Below, piece after piece: positions 8,872-21,479 of a stretch of 64,000 nucleotides of DNA; within the stretch, counting starts at the first letter, position 1; every line of letters begins with the position of its first letter. The translations under genes and the position numbers were made by a program. The notes under the pieces were generated by a model. The model ran no database searches. It was not told the origin of the DNA and saw only the letters and a list, made by a program, of their open reading frames with translations. Origin of the DNA: Prorocentrum cordatum (lineage: Eukaryota; Sar; Dinophyceae; Prorocentrales; Prorocentraceae); the NCBI GenBank assembly GCA_963575745.1, contig CAUYUJ010014762.1, positions 104,496 to 168,495 of the forward strand. Direction: 5' to 3'.

Positions 8872-9700
8872 AGACATGGCTCACCGCATTTGTCGGAACG
8901 CCTGGCTTGGTGGTGACAACGCCAGGCTTTTCCCAACAGCTTCGCATGCCACCAAACGTTCGTCAACTACTGGAAGCCGCGAGAGCAGAACACGTTGGCC
9001 GACGCCAGCGGGTCCGACTCCCTAACGAGATCAACGATGACAGCCACGCGACTCTTCCGAAAAAAACAACCGCTGGTAAGACGACGACAACGACGACGAC
9101 CACTACAACGACCACACGTCCACGATCCAGCTGCCGCTAGCGATCCACAACAGATGGGCCAAGGCACGTTCCACGATTGCCAAGATGCTTTGGCCCATCA
9201 TGAAGACGTACGCGGGAGAATGGCCGATGACCTTCAGGATGCACGTGCAGCGGCTGAAGCGCCTCTTCATTTTCGGCTGCCCCGCGGGTGCCGACGGCCA
9301 GGCCCACTACATGGTCTGCCGCCGAGCCTGCTACCACGTCGCGATGCCCCGCGGCAAGCTGGCGCGCCCGATTTGCTGACGCGGATGGGCTTCGGAGCGC
9401 TCGACTAAGCGCGCTGGACGAGAATAGCATCCTCAACTCGGTCACGCGCCTCGCTGTAATGTGGCGTACCCAACTCTGCCTGAAGAGCGACCGCCTTAAG
9501 TACGACTGCGCTGCAGTGCAGAACCATTCCGCCGACGTGATGAGCGCCGACCCCGTGCCCGTGGGCGCATACCACGTCAGCATCGGATGCTACGAGCAGC
9601 ACCCCAACCTCTTCAAGACCGCCCGCGCTGCGCTGAGGCCGGCCCAGGCCTGCACGGCGGTACGGCGGCACCCAGGTGATAAACCGTCTCCGCACAGGGA
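8872..9700 (+). CDS. Possible exon cluster, unknown protein
   Basis: Codon-like sequence shifts frame several times. 9093-9379 reads TSTIQLPLAIHNRWAKARST, then IAKMLWPIMKTYAGEWPMTF and RMHVQRLKRLFIFGC, ending in TGA. 9400-9690 reads LDENSILNSVTRLAVMWRTQ, then CAAVQNHSADVM. Amino-acid make-up is more protein-like than the surrounding repeats, but I recognise no family and the frames do not join simply. It may be a decayed gene or exons with unrecognised borders. Confidence 0.25.
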
Positions 9701-9709
9701 CGTGCGTTC

Positions 9710-9870
9710 CTCCACCTCCTCCTCCCCCCCCCCCCTCCCCCCTCCCCCTCCACCTCCTCCTCCTCCTTCTCCTCCTCCTCCTCCTCCTCCTCCTCCTCCT
9801 CCCCTCCTCATCCTCCTCCTCCTCCTCCTCCTCCTCCTCTTCCTCCTCCTCCTCCTCCTCCTCCTCCTCC
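9710..9870. repeat. (CCT)n microsatellite
   Basis: CCT/CTC triplets with a C-rich start. It separates the exon-like cluster from the retroelement remnant. Confidence 0.9.
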
Positions 9871-10091
9871 CCGTGCGCTCTTGCGTTCCTCAGCAGTCGC
9901 CCCGATGACACGAGACGCCTGCCCGAAAGAGAAAAGCAGGAAAGAAAGTCCTGGGCGCCCGGGGGGGGCAGGGATGGCCGCCTCCGCTCTAGAGATCGAG
10001 GGATCCTCACCCTGCTTCAACACCCCCCGGGCCCGCACTTTCCACACTGTGCCAGCTGAACCCTGGCACTCCCTACTTAATCCCTTGGCCT

Positions 10092-11493
10092 TCATACGGG
10101 CGTACACTCCACAGCGCACTCACCAGGCCACATCAGCACTCTGCCAAAGATGATGCGTGAGGTGGGCCTGGGCAACCTCACGCGGGACCCCAGGGCACGG
10201 CAGCTGCACCAGCCGAAAGCGAACCGAACGGGCCGCCCTGCACGCACTGCACCCCACCCCCCGTTTGGAGCCTGAGAGACTTCGTGACCCTTACCATCTG
10301 AGACTATCTCCGGAAATGGGGCCTCCGAATTCTGATACTCTCTATTGGCACGTTCGGAATATGACGACACATCAGGATAACCCAACTGGTGGACATGCTT
10401 GGGGACTGCCACCGAGTACCGAGCGACGAAGGTAACTTGATCATGACGAAAATGAATGCGATCACGGAGATAGTGGTTGGCTGTATGCGCTTTGGCACCT
10501 CCAGTGGCCCAGGAGTCTGCTTCCTTGTTGCCTCGAAACCAGTGCGGCTCGCAGCCGCGTCCCTCCGCTGCGCCCTTCGACAGATGCGACGGCATCCATG
10601 TCACAGAGACCGGATTTGCTCCGACGGTCTCGGCCCTGGTCCAGATCGAGCGCCAAAGCTCCGAGCGGCACCTGTTTGGATTGGCCGCGCCCCCCTTCCC
10701 ATTCCAGCCGTCGCGCGCGCCATTGTGCAATCCGTGAGGAGTGACATGCTTGGCCCCATCAGGCACAAGGCCATGAAGCAGCTGCACAGCTCTTGCAATG
10801 CCCGGGGGGACGGCCCGCCGGCCATGGCCCCGCATGCCCATGCTCGGGCGGATCGATGCACGAGCCCACCCCGCACGGAGAAGCCGTCGGATCTCGCCGC
10901 CGTGGGCGGACCCGTCGATGCACGCCGCTGCGAGCTGGCTCCTCGCTGTCCGGTCCATCGAATGTCTAGCACGTCAGGGCCACGGCGTCAGCTGCCAGCC
11001 CGCCATGATCACGGCCCCTCCTGAGCAGTCCCAGCGACGGAGACGCCATGCATGACAGACGGGACGGCCCCACCCCGACAAACGTCCTCCCTTTGGACGA
11101 GGAGAGGCGTTTCTTTTTGACGGCGCCGTTCCCCGACCTCGACTTGTAATCAACGCCTAGGTTTTCGGCCGCCTGGACGAACTTGAACTCCAAGAGGCCC
11201 CGACACGCCCCCCCCCCCCCGGCGTCAGCCACCAGGATCGATTGCTTGCGGGAAACTTTGATCTCCAACTTCCCAAGCCCCCTGCAAACGAACGAGGTGC
11301 ACCTGACGAATTGTTCTCGAATGAACCTCTGACCCCCCGCTGCCAGCAGACTGAAATCGTCGACCATGAGCGAGGCACCTACGCGAGGCCGCCAAACATG
11401 CGCTGCGCCCAGGAGACATTCAGCAAGACTTCGGGCAAGGTTGTCGCCAGCCAGCCTGCCATGATCGCGTTGTCCAGCGCAAACGGCATAGAA
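10092..11493 (-). mobile_element. Decayed non-LTR retroelement: reverse transcriptase then RNase H
   Basis: Read on the minus strand. From 11493 to 10966 one frame encodes the C-terminal half of a reverse transcriptase: the block AGDNLARSLAECLL, then WRPRVGASLMVDDFSLLAAG with the catalytic-type VDD (family YxDD), then KLEIKVSRKQSILVA and AENLGVDYKSRSG. A stop follows. From 10958 an RNase H domain starts with AACIDGSAHGG (first Asp); the middle (RALQELCSCFMALCLMG, then LLTDCTMARATAG) is in another frame; WMPSHLSKG and RGNKEADSWA (last catalytic Asp) near 10600-10500 return to the first frame. So there are one stop and two frameshifts. The reverse transcriptase N-terminus and endonuclease are not seen upstream, so this is a 5'-truncated, dead copy. 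Confidence 0.65.
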
Positions 11494-13680
11494 ACAGCTT
11501 CACCTACCTGGGCGACCCAGCCGTCGCAGGCTGAACCCGTGCTTCTGACGCGTTCTAACCAATTGTGCGCGTGATGCGCCCATGCGCCTTCTCACGGTAA
11601 ATCGTCGTGCGCCCATTGGAAAATTCATTGGCCTGGGCGGCCTCATTCTTGAAGGCTTGCTTCCAGACCGCCATCTCACAAGCCTAACCCTTGCCAGCAT
11701 GCATGTACTCGCGCGGATGCGCGGGCCCCCGAACCTCCGCCTCCTCGCGCCTCATTCTGCTGCGTAACCTCATTGGAGTCGAGATAATACCGATCGGTCT
11801 TCTCCCTCCTTCAGGTTTCTGCGTGAGCGACAGGATGAGAGGCGCAATATGATCTTGCAAACGGGCGCAGGTGCCCCAGAAGAACAGCAGGACACTCAGC
11901 GCGCAAGCGGCCTCGACGAACCTAGCTGCTTCAAGATGCGCGGGGCCCAGTGGCGCACGCCTACCTCCGCGCGCGCCTTATAAACTTCCCCGGGACGGAC
12001 CTCGTTACTTGTTGGCTCTGCCGGATGTTGCGGGTCTTCTGGCGAGGGCAACTCGGCGCGCGTCTGGGGGTCGAGCTGGCGCGTTTCCAAGCTTCCAGAT
12101 GCGCCCCCACCCCTCCTGAGAGGCCCCCACCTGGCCATGATGGCATTTTCTCCAGGGGCCCCGTCGAGGCACGCATCGGAAGGGCATCCAGCCATGGGGC
12201 TGCTCAGTCCCCTCGCGAGCTTTTCCCCCTTCGGTTTTCCAGCGCCGAGCGGGCCGCCCACTGTCTGCGCCCCCCCTGCCTAGACCCGACCCACGCCTGC
12301 TCTTCGTTACGGACGTGGCCCACGTGGCCCTGCATCGCGGCGCGCAGCGCCTCCAAGGGGCATCCGCCCAGGGGGGAAGTGCTTCTTCCTCCAGGCTGCG
12401 CAGCGCTCGCGCCCCCACGAGATCCCCGGCGGCTCCCTGACCGTCGCCGGGAGGCCCTGCACCTGCTCGCCCTGGCCCGATCGGCCCCTGCGCACATGAG
12501 AAAAACAAAAAAAAAAAACACCCCTCCACCCTCGCGCTGCATCGCCTCGACGCTCTCGAGACAGGAGACCGCGAGGGATAAAAGGGCCCCCCGCTCTCGC
12601 CGAAGCCGGCCTCCAGGCAGACCCGAAGGGGGCCCCGCACTCCTTCGCGCCCCTCAGCCCGGGAGGGCCCGAGCTGATAGCGCGCCCGTCGGCGCCTGCC
12701 CCGCGGCGGCGCAGGGCCCGGCGCGCGCGGACACCTGGCCTGCGCGGCGGCGAGCTCGGAGAACGCAGCGCAACCCTCCAGCTTGCCCAGGGAGGGCCGC
12801 TTGGAATCCACTGCCCCTCTGTTATGAGGCCGTTGTATAGGAGAGGGAACAGAGGACAGAGTGTTTACACAGTTTTGAGGAATTCGTGAATTCAGCATGG
12901 GTCCGGCTTGAAGTGCCTCGAAGAAAGCGCGCGCACCCGAATCGCAGACATATGGCTATATGAGGACCTGGGACACTTTGCTTCCCGTCGTCGTCCTCGC
13001 CCTTGCTCCGTTCCCCTTCCTGTCTTCCCTCCCCTGGATGGTGTCGAAAGCGTCCGCGGCTCGGGCGGGGGAGCGCCCCTTCCCACCTCCCTTATTATTC
13101 CTCGTTCCTCTTTGCCTCCCTGCTCCACCGTCCGTCGTCCTACCTCGTCCACCCTCCTTGTTCGAAAAGTGAAGTCCCCGGTGCCGCGTGCCCGCGTCAG
13201 CGGTAAATGCTTCTTCGATACCCGAGCACGGCGGCGCAACCAAACAGAGGGGATTGCCAATGCGAGAGTTCGGGGCGCACCCAAAATGCGGGCGGCACGG
13301 CCGCCGAGCACAGTCGCATCGCTAACATGTAAATTATAGGTGCCTGCGGCAAGGTCCGCCCCCCTGCGCCAGCAGTGGTCTCTATGGCGGCGCGTGGAGT
13401 TTTGACTTGTAAGAGGTCCATGACATGTAACATCTCTCGTGTTTTCGGACAGCTGCGCGGCATTATTTGGTGTCCTTCGAGGCCTTTTGGGGCGTCTTCG
13501 GGCCGTTGGGGGCCGCTTTGGCGCCGCGTTACACCGCGGCCGCCCTGGGCCAGGGAAGCGTGTATTTGCGGTTCTCTCGGGGGCGCCCTGGGCCGGGGAG
13601 TGTGTATTTGCATTCCCCCCCAGCTGGGCATGTCAACTTCGGTTCTGGGCTGGCAAAGTCGGGGCGCCCTCGAGGTGGCG
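11494..13680. other. Anonymous GC-rich region
   Basis: Nothing firm. Possible upstream parts of the minus-strand retroelement (for example 11570-11690, reading MAVWKQAFKNEAAQANEFSN) are interrupted by stops. Open frames at 11950-12900 on both strands are arginine- and proline-rich shadows of GC-rich DNA. A run of 13 A's interrupted by one C starts near 12503. Confidence 0.35.
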
Positions 13681-13689
13681 AGCGTTTAC

Positions 13690-13965
13690 CTTTTCGAAAT
13701 ACACAGATCAACGTGTGATCTGTGTACACAGTTTGTGTCTTCAACTGTGTATTTTCGTGTGTGGGCCCGCAGTTTACACAGATCGTGGTGTGATCTGTGT
13801 ACACAGATCTCGTTCCCATCTGTGTATTTGGAGTGTGTCCCTCGCGGTTGGTGTTGAATGGGCGGAAACTTTCGCGTTTCTCTTCCGGCTGGTCCAGGGG
13901 GGCGTCGTGCGCGGTCGAAATACACAGTTCGTGTCTCCAACTGTGAATTTGTTGCCGGCCATTCG
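13690..13965. repeat. Cluster of ACACAGATC inverted and direct repeats
   Basis: AATACACAGATCAACGTGTG, GATCTGTGTACACAGTTTGT, CAACTGTGTATTTTCGTGTG, TTTACACAGATCGTGGTGTG and GATCTGTGTACACAGATC form nested palindromes. A further pair (TACACAGTTCGTGTCTCCAA / CTGTGAATTTG) follows near 13920. Probably a degraded foldback element or several overlapping ones. Confidence 0.6.
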
Positions 13966-15080
13966 CTGGAGTGGTCTCTGGGCGGGAATTTCCGCGGGTC
14001 TCCCGGCTGGTCCAGGAGGGGGCCGTGGTCTGGGCATGCAATGGCGCGGGGGGGGCGGGGAGGGTGGGCTGTGGGAAGGAAGGGGTTCGACAGGAGGGGT
14101 GGCCGAGGGGCCGAGGATGAACGGGACTGGACGAAAGCGGAGGAAATAAGCCCAGGAGGATTTGCATCGTCGGCGTCAGCATCACGAGGGCGAGGGAGGT
14201 GGGGTGGGGGGCAGAAGTTGGGGGCATGATGTGCACTAGGCCGTAGAGGATGGGAGGGGGGCAGGCATGTGGACGATGGGGGAACGAATCCGGCGCAGGA
14301 GGACGACGAGGAACGACGTGAATTGGCACATGGGGGGAGCAGTGTGGATGAAAGGCATGATGAGGACCGGGGCAATCGGAGGGGCATGAGGAGGGTGGAG
14401 CCGCAGCGAAGCTTGGCGCTGATTCAACCGAGTGCGCTTCCAGTGCGCTTCGTCATTGCGCGTGCTGAATAGAAGTTCGAGGTTTGGTTCCCCTCCCCTG
14501 CCACCCTCGGGCTGGCTTCTCCTTCCTGCCTCGTTTTCTACTTGATTCGTTATTCTACCTCGTAGTCGTGGGGCGCTTCCTTCTGCTTCGCGATCGCGGG
14601 GCGCTTCGCTCTTCTGCTTCACAGTCGTGCTGCGTCCGGTTTTCAGCGCCCGCCGCCGCGCGGATGCTACCCTCAAGTTGATTCCTGGTTGCTGCTGTTA
14701 GGGTGTGCCGGCCCAGTCGATATCGCATGCTTCTGAGAAGCTTGCGGGGACTTTCTGCCTGGTGCCCCCTTTTCACGAGGGGTTCAACGGAGACGCGATA
14801 GCTTGCGCCACAGATTCCTGTCCACTGTTCGTGACGACCTGTTTGCGCAGCGCTTCTGAGGACATGTTTCCCCAGCGCGAGTTCGACTCCAGGGCCATTG
14901 CAGATTTTCGAGGCCGCGCCTGTGAACCCCGTTCTGAGTGCCACGTGTTCCCCCCTCCCTCCCTTTCTCTGCCCTGCTCACCCTGTCTCGGCAAGACGAA
15001 GTTCAATCCAATTTTTGTCACAATTCCGTGCGATACCGACAGTTGTCGCTCGAGGGTGCCATTTGCGCATCAAGTCCCTC
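13966..15080. other. Anonymous region
   Basis: No gene, RNA or repeat that I can support. The frames at 14705-15080 have mixed composition but no family match. Confidence 0.3.
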
Positions 15081-15082
15081 GT

Positions 15083-15107
15083 CGTCCTCTTCCTCCTCCT
15101 CCTCCTC

Positions 15108-15140
<33 letters not shown>

Positions 15141-15152
15141 TCCATTCCTCTC
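15083..15152. repeat. (CCT)n microsatellite
   Basis: Triplet run preceded by TCGTCGTCCTCTT and ending in a C-rich stretch. Confidence 0.9.
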
Positions 15153-15394
15153 CTCCTTCCCCCGCGTAGGGTTGACATGCGTAACGCAAGGGCCGTTGAC
15201 CGAATGCTTGCCCCGAGGGCTGCTCACTACATGTTTGCCCCTGCGCGTGCACCATGCGCTTTCATCGCGTGGTAGGGTGAGCGAGCTGGGGGTTCCGTCG
15301 CGCTGTCCGCTCCCATCTTCCCCCACCAAAAAACAGCCATGCGCGAGTGCCCCTACGCGCATGTTGCCGGGAAGTTGCGCTGACTGCTGCTCCG

Positions 15395-15412
15395 TTGTCG
15401 TCGTCGTCGTCA

Positions 15413-15480
<68 letters not shown>

Positions 15481-15482
15481 CG
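15395..15482. repeat. (GTC)n microsatellite
   Basis: GTC repeats with two interruptions (ATC, GCC). Confidence 0.9.
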
Positions 15483-16190
15483 CCCCCGTCGGCCAAAACC
15501 CGATTGAAATGGGACCCCGGAACCCTCCCGGGGCCCGAGCGCACCAGTTTTCCGCGCCGCGTCCGGCCGTGGCGACGAGGAGAGCCACCAGGGGCCAGAG
15601 GATCTCGGTCTTCGAGGCTTGAGGCTCGAACCTGGACGTGAACGCCGACCCGACCCAGTCGGTTATCGGGCCATAATTCTGTCTCGGGGACTCTGGTGGC
15701 CGTTCGGCATGACTCCGGCACCCCCGGGGCGCAGTTTGTCGTTCCGGATCGATTTCTGACGGTCCTGGGCCCCGAAAATGGCCTCCACAGGCTTCGACGC
15801 CGGAAACCCGCCTCGGACTTCGAACCTCAGGGGTCGACGAAAATAGCTGGCGTCATCGGAGACGCGGCCATCTCGTCCACCACAGCGGCGGCAGCCCAAC
15901 TCCACGGGTTTCAGGCGGCGGGCGCGAGCGCGGCCCTCCCGAGCTCAGCCCACGCGCCGCTTCCGCGCAGGCGTCTTCGTAGGATTTGAAGCGTCTTCGG
16001 CGCAGGGAACGGGAGGGGAGGTTCGAACCTCGAGGATCGAGGTTTGAAGAGTTTTTTGTCGTTTTAGGCCTCCGGACGCCGCTTTCGGGCCCCGGGATCG
16101 TCGAAAATCGATCCAGGGTGAAAAACTGCTTCGGAGGGGGCCCTGGGAAGGGCCCGGGGGCCGATTTTAATTTGATTTCGGGCATCCTGG
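15483..16190. repeat. Region with two copies of a diffuse dispersed repeat
   Basis: 15695-15790 and 16020-16140 share GTCGTT...GG, GGGCCCCGG, AAAATCGATC or GGATCGATTT, and TTCGAACCTC words with each other and with 2790-2875 and 21165-21300. At 16021 GTTCGAACCTCGAGG is a small palindrome. No coding signal. Confidence 0.4.
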
Positions 16191-16194
16191 GGGG

Positions 16195-16255
16195 AGGACG
16201 GGGAGGGCGACGACGAGGACGAGGAGGACGAGGAGGACGAGGAGGGCGAGGGTTG
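16195..16255. repeat. GAC/GAG triplet microsatellite
   Basis: GGACGAGGAGGACGAGG repeats. The stretch 16256-16800 that follows has no feature I can support. Confidence 0.75.
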
Positions 16256-16806
16256 GAAATGACGGGGCGCCCCCGTAAGTTGACCCGGTTCGTTCGAATG
16301 TGTTTCGCAGATATTATTGGGAATCTCGTTCAAATTAAACTCCGACCCTCCATCCCTCCAGGCTCCGCCGCAGGCGCCCGGAGAAGAAAATGTTCAAATT
16401 GCGGCCGTGCCCCCAAATTTGAAGCATGCCCCTTTGCGTCGCCCGGGGCCCCCCAGGAATCCCAGGGGCCCAGACGGATTCTGTTGGTTTGTGGAGGATC
16501 TTTCGAACCCTCCATCCTGGAGGATTCCTTCATGGGCGCTCTCTTGGGGCCGCTTCCAATCAGCGGATGGCACCTCCAACGACGCGCATACGCGCGCGCG
16601 CGCGTGGCGCGTGCTCACTACTGATGAAGGGCCCCCCCCCCGACGGGATCTCCCAAGTGCGGCGGCAACGGGCCCGTCGTGGACAAATGCGCAAAAACGA
16701 TATGTCGTCGCACGGGCCATTTTTTAATCGGTCAAATGAGCTGTGCGATGTGCGATATGCTCGCCGTGGACAGCTCAGTTCAAGCACGCGTGGCACGCAA
16801 TATTTT

Positions 16807-16983
16807 TGGTGCGACGGCGACGGGGGGGGGCCACGCACATGCGCAGCACAAATCACGCAGGTTGGCTAACGGTGCGACAGCGACCGGCGGGGCCGCGACA
16901 GATGGACCTTCCACTTGTTTCCGAAACTCTCCGCGCGGTGCGACGGCGACGGGGGGGGGGCAGACAGATGCCCTGTACATAGA
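16807..16983. repeat. Left border repeat of the satellite (GTGCGACGGCGACGGGG)
   Basis: Three spaced copies of GTGCGACGGCGACGGGG-type sequence, the last running into CAGACAGATG, directly before the 144-bp array. The same motif, with CAGATAGATG, lies directly after the second satellite block (28555-28765). Confidence 0.7.
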
Positions 16984-16984
16984 A

Positions 16985-19900
16985 TGTTTGAATTCAGTTT
17001 GTGGAATTACATGTCGACTGTTCTAGTGTGGACAATGCAAAAACTCTGTCGCGCGCGCGCTTCTGACTTTTGCATTGCCCACACTAGACAAGTGGACGCG
17101 TCCGTCGGCCTCGTTAAAAAGCCACAGGCATTTTGAATTCAGTTTTTGGAAATCATTGTGGACAATACAGAACTCTGTCGCGCGCGCGCGTCTGAGTTCT
17201 GTATTGTCCACACTAGAAAAATCGTCGCGTCCGTCGGCCTCCTTAGAGAGCCACAGAAATTTTGAATTCATTTTTTCGGAATTACATGTCGATTATGCTT
17301 ATGTGGACAATGCAGAACTCTGTCGCGCGCGCGCGTCTGAGTTCTGTATTGTCCACAATAGAAGAGTCGACGCGTCCGTCGGCCTCCTTAAAGAGCCACA
17401 GAAATTTTGAATTCAGTTTTTGGGATCACATGCCGATTTTGCGATTGTGGACAATACAGAACTCTGTCGCGCGCGCGCGCGCGTCTGAGTTCTGTATTGT
17501 CCACACTAGAAAAGTCGACGCGTCCGCCGGCCTCCTTGAAGAGCCACAGAAATTTTGAATTCTGTTTTTGGCATTACATGTCACCTAGTCTATTGTGGAC
17601 AGTACAGAACTCTCGCGCGCGCGTCTGAGTTCTGCATTGTCCACACTAGAAAAGTCTACGCGTCCGTCCGCCCCCTTAGAAAACCACAGAAATTTTGAAT
17701 TCAGCGTTTGGAATACATGTCGACTATGCTAATGTGGACGATTCAGAAGTCTGTCGCGCGCGCGCGCGTCTGAGTTCTGTACTGTCCAGAATAGAAGAGT
17801 CGACGCGTCCGTCGGCCTCCTGGAAGAGCCACAGAAAGTTTGAATTCAGTTTTTGGAATTACATGTCGACCATGCTAATGGGGACAATACAAGAACTCTG
17901 TCGCGCGCGCGCGCGCGTCGGAGTTCTGCATTGTCCACGCTAGAAAAGTCGATGCGTCCGCCGGCCTCCTCAAAGAGCCACATAAATTTTGAATTCAGTT
18001 TTTGGAGATACATGTCGACTGCGCTATTGTGGAGAATTCAGAACTCTGTCGCGCGCGCGCGCGCGCGTCTGAGTTCTGTATTGTCCACAATAGAAAAGTC
18101 GACGCGTCCGTCGGCCTCCTTTAAGAGCCACATAAGTTTTGAATGCTGTTTTTGGAATTACATGTCGACTGTGCTATTGTGGAGAATTCAGAACTCTGTC
18201 GCGCGCGCGCGTCTGAGTTATACACACTAGAAAAGTCGACGCGCCCGCAGGCCTCCTCAAAGAGCCACCGATTTTTTGAATTTAGTTTTTGGAACTACAT
18301 GCAGACTTTTATATTCTGGACAGCAGAGGACTTTGTCGCGCGCGCGCGCATCTGAGTTCTGCATTGTCCACACTCGAAATGTGGACGCGTTCGTCGGCCT
18401 CCTTCAAGAGCCACAGAAATTTTGAACTCAGTTTTTGGAGATTCATGTCACCTATTCTATTGTGGTCAATACAGAACTCTGTCTCGCGCGCGCGTCTGAG
18501 TTCTGTAATGCCCACAATAGAAAAGTCGACGCGTCCGTCGGCCTCCTCATAGAGCCACGGGAATTTTGAATTCAGTTTTTGGAATTACATGTCAACTGTG
18601 CGAATGTGGACTATACAGAACTCTGTCGCGCGCGTCTGAGTTCTGTATTGTCCACACTAGAAAAGCCGACGCGACCGCCGGCCTCCTCAAAGAGCCACAT
18701 AATGTTTGAATTCAGTTTGTGGAATCACATGTCGGCTTCTATATTGTGGACAATACAGAACTCTGTCGCGCGCCCTCTGAATTCTGTAGCGTCCTCACTA
18801 GAAATGTGGGCGCGTCCGTCGGCCTCCTTAAAGAGCCACAACACATTTGGAATTCAGGTTTTGGATTCACATGTCGACTTTGCTATTGTGGACAATACAG
18901 AACTCTGTCGCGCGCGCGCGTCTGGGTTCTGCATTGCCCACACTAGAACAGTCGACGCGTCCGTCGGCCTCCTCACAGAGCCACCGGAATTTGGAATTCT
19001 TTTTTTGAAAGCACATGTCGACTTTTCTACTTTGGACAACACAGAACTCTGTCGCGCGCGCGCGTCTGAGTCATGTATTGTCCACACTAGAAAGAGGTGG
19101 ACGCGTCCGTCGGCCTCTTCAAAGAGCCGCCGAACTTTTGAATTCAGTTTTTGGAATCGCATGTCGACTTTCCTGATGTGGACTATACAGAACTGTGCCG
19201 CGCGCACGTCTGAGATCTGTATGGTCCACACTAGAAAAATCGACGCGTCCGTCGGCCTCCTTAAAGAGCCACAGAAATTGTGAATTCAGTTTTTGGAATT
19301 ACATGTCGACTATGCTAATGTGGACAATACAGAACTCTGTCGCGCGCGCGCGCGCGTCTGAGTTCTGTATTGTCCACAATAGAAGAGTCGACGCGTCCGT
19401 CGGCCTCCTTAAAGAGCCACAGAAAGTTTGAATTCAGTTCTTGCAATCACAAGTCGACTATGCGAATGTGGACAATACAGAACTCTGTCGCGCGCTTCTG
19501 AGTTCTGTATTGTCCACACTAGCTATGTGGACGCGTCCGTCGGCCTCCTCAAAGAGCCACATAAATTTTGAATTCAGTTTTTGGAGATACATGGCACTTA
19601 TTTTATCGTGGACGATACAGAACTCTGTCGCGCGCGCGCGCGTCTGAGTTCTGCATTTTCCACCATAGAAAAGTCGACGCGTCCGTCGGCGTCCTTAAAT
19701 GGCCACGGAATTTGAATTCCGTTTTTGGAATTACATGTCGACTGTTTCTGTTGTGGACAATACAGAACTCTGTCGTGCGCGCGCGCGTCTGAGTTCTGTA
19801 CTGTCCACAACAGAAAACACGACGCGTCCGTCGGCCTCCTTCAAGGGCCGCAGAAATTTTGAATTCAGGTTTTGGAATCACATGTCGACTTTGCTATTGT

Positions 19901-20920
19901 GGACAATACAGAACTCTGTCGCGCGCGCGCGCGTCTGAGTTCTGCCTTGTCTACACTAGAAGAATCGACGCGTCCGTCGGCCTCCTTAAAGAGCCACAGG
20001 AATTTTGAATTCAGTTTTTGGGATCACATGTCGATTTTGCTATTGTGGACAATACAGAACTCTGTCGCGCGCGCGCGTCTGAGTTCTGTATTGTCCACAC
20101 TAGAATGGTGAACGCGTCCGTTTGCCTCCTTAGAAGGCCACAGAAATTTTGAATTCAGTTTTTGCAATCGCATGTCGACGATGCTAATGTGGACAATACA
20201 GAACTCTGTCGCGCGCGCGCGTCTGCGTCCTGTATTGTCCACACTAGAAAGAGGTGGACGCGTCCGTCGGCCTCCTTAAAGACCCACAGAATTGTTGAAT
20301 TTTGCTTTTGGAGTTACATGTCGACTTTCCCAGAATGTGGACAATACAGAACTCTGTCGCGCGAGCGCGCGTCTGAGTTATACACACAATAGAAAAGTCG
20401 ACGCGCCCGTCGGCCTCTTTAAAGGGCCATAGAATTTTTGGATTCAGTTCTTGGAACCACATGTCGACTTTTATATTCTGGACAACACAGGACTCTGTCG
20501 CGCGCGCGCGTCTGAACTCTGTATTGTCCACACTCGAAATGTGGACGCGTCCGTCGGCCTCCGTAAAGAGCCACAGAAATTTTGAATTCAGTTTTTGGAA
20601 ATGCATGTCACCTATTCTATTGTGGACAATACAGAACTCTGTCGCGCGCGCGCGCGCGTCTGAGTTCTGTATTGTCCACGCCAGAAAAGTCGACGCGTCC
20701 GTCGGCCTCCTTAAAGAGCTCCAGAAATGTTTATTTCAATTTGTGGTATTCCATGTCACTTTTGCGAATGTGGACAATACAGAACTCTGTCGCACGCGCA
20801 CGCATCTGAGTCATATAACGTCCACATTAAGAAAAGTCGACGCGTCCGTCTGCTCTTTTAAAAGAGCAACAAAATTTTGAATTCAGCGTTTGGAATGACA
20901 TGTCGACTATGCTAGTGTGG
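16985..20920. repeat. Palindromic satellite block 1, unit about 144 bp, about 28 copies
   Basis: Each unit is a ~90-bp near-perfect palindrome plus a ~55-bp spacer. Arms: GTCGACTTTTCTAGTGTGGA then GTGGACAATACAGAACTC, mirrored by GAGTTCTGTATTGTCCAC and ACTAGAAAAGTCGAC. The loop is an alternating CG run (TGTCGCGCGCGCGCGTCT) of varying length. Spacer: GCGTCCGTCGGCCTCCTTAA, AGAGCCACAGAAATTTTGAA, TTCAGTTTTTGGAATTACAT. Repeats of GAATTCAG mark units near 16990, 17135, 17265, 17408 and so on to 20878. No coding role is apparent; the short frames repeat the unit. Confidence 0.95.
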
Positions 20921-21120
20921 CCGAAGCTTTTATGCTTCGTCGGCAAATTCAAAGTTACCCTATACTTTCAAGCCCCAGGCCGGTCCCAGAATAATGAGGT
21001 TGTATTTAGTTTTGTTTCACAACGCTTTGAAATGCTTGGGTAAGTTCAGGGTAACCCTGGCATTACGCCGAAAACCAGAGAAGAAGTAGCTAATCGATAG
21101 GGTTGAACAGCAGCGCCCCG
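20921..21120. other. Left edge of the segment between satellite blocks
   Basis: Starts right at the broken palindrome arm (GCTAGTGTGG|CCGAAGC). Unique-looking DNA; no feature seen. Confidence 0.4.
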
Positions 21121-21180
21121 TCATGGAAGAGGAGGAGGAGGAGGAGAAGGAGGAGGAGGAGGAGGAAGAAGAGTTCGAGG
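21121..21180. repeat. (GAG)n microsatellite
   Basis: GAGGAGGAGGAG with AAG changes, next to a copy of the diffuse dispersed repeat (21180-21300). Confidence 0.8.
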
Positions 21181-21478
21181 TTCGAGGCAATTGTTTGTCG
21201 TTTTCGGCCCCCTGGGGCCGCTTCCAGACCCCGGAGCCGTCACAAAATGACCCCGGGATGGAAAATTGTGTCCCAGGGGTGCGGGAATCGTCCCGAGCGG
21301 CCGCCGGAGGCCCGAGCCATGGCCAGAAAACCGACCGGGGAGGAGAGGAGGGAGGGGACAGATGGACGGAGAGGCCGGAGGGATGGGGGATGAGGGGAGG
21401 GGAGGGCGGAAAGAGGGACAGAGTGGTGGACGGGCGTGGCCACACTGGCCGCCCTCAACCGCCAGAAGTTCGTGAGCT

Positions 21479-21479
<1 letters not shown>

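Noticed and set aside
7880-9025. 381-codon frame, Ser-rich
   Set aside because: Most of it is (CCT)n translated as poly-Ser; other frames are open too.
12005-12898. 297-codon minus-strand frame
   Set aside because: Arg/Pro/Gly-rich shadow of GC-rich DNA with three other open frames overlapping; no family match.
16020-16040. GGTTCGAACC resembling a tRNA T-loop
   Set aside because: Only a short palindrome; no acceptor stem, anticodon arm or cloverleaf around it.
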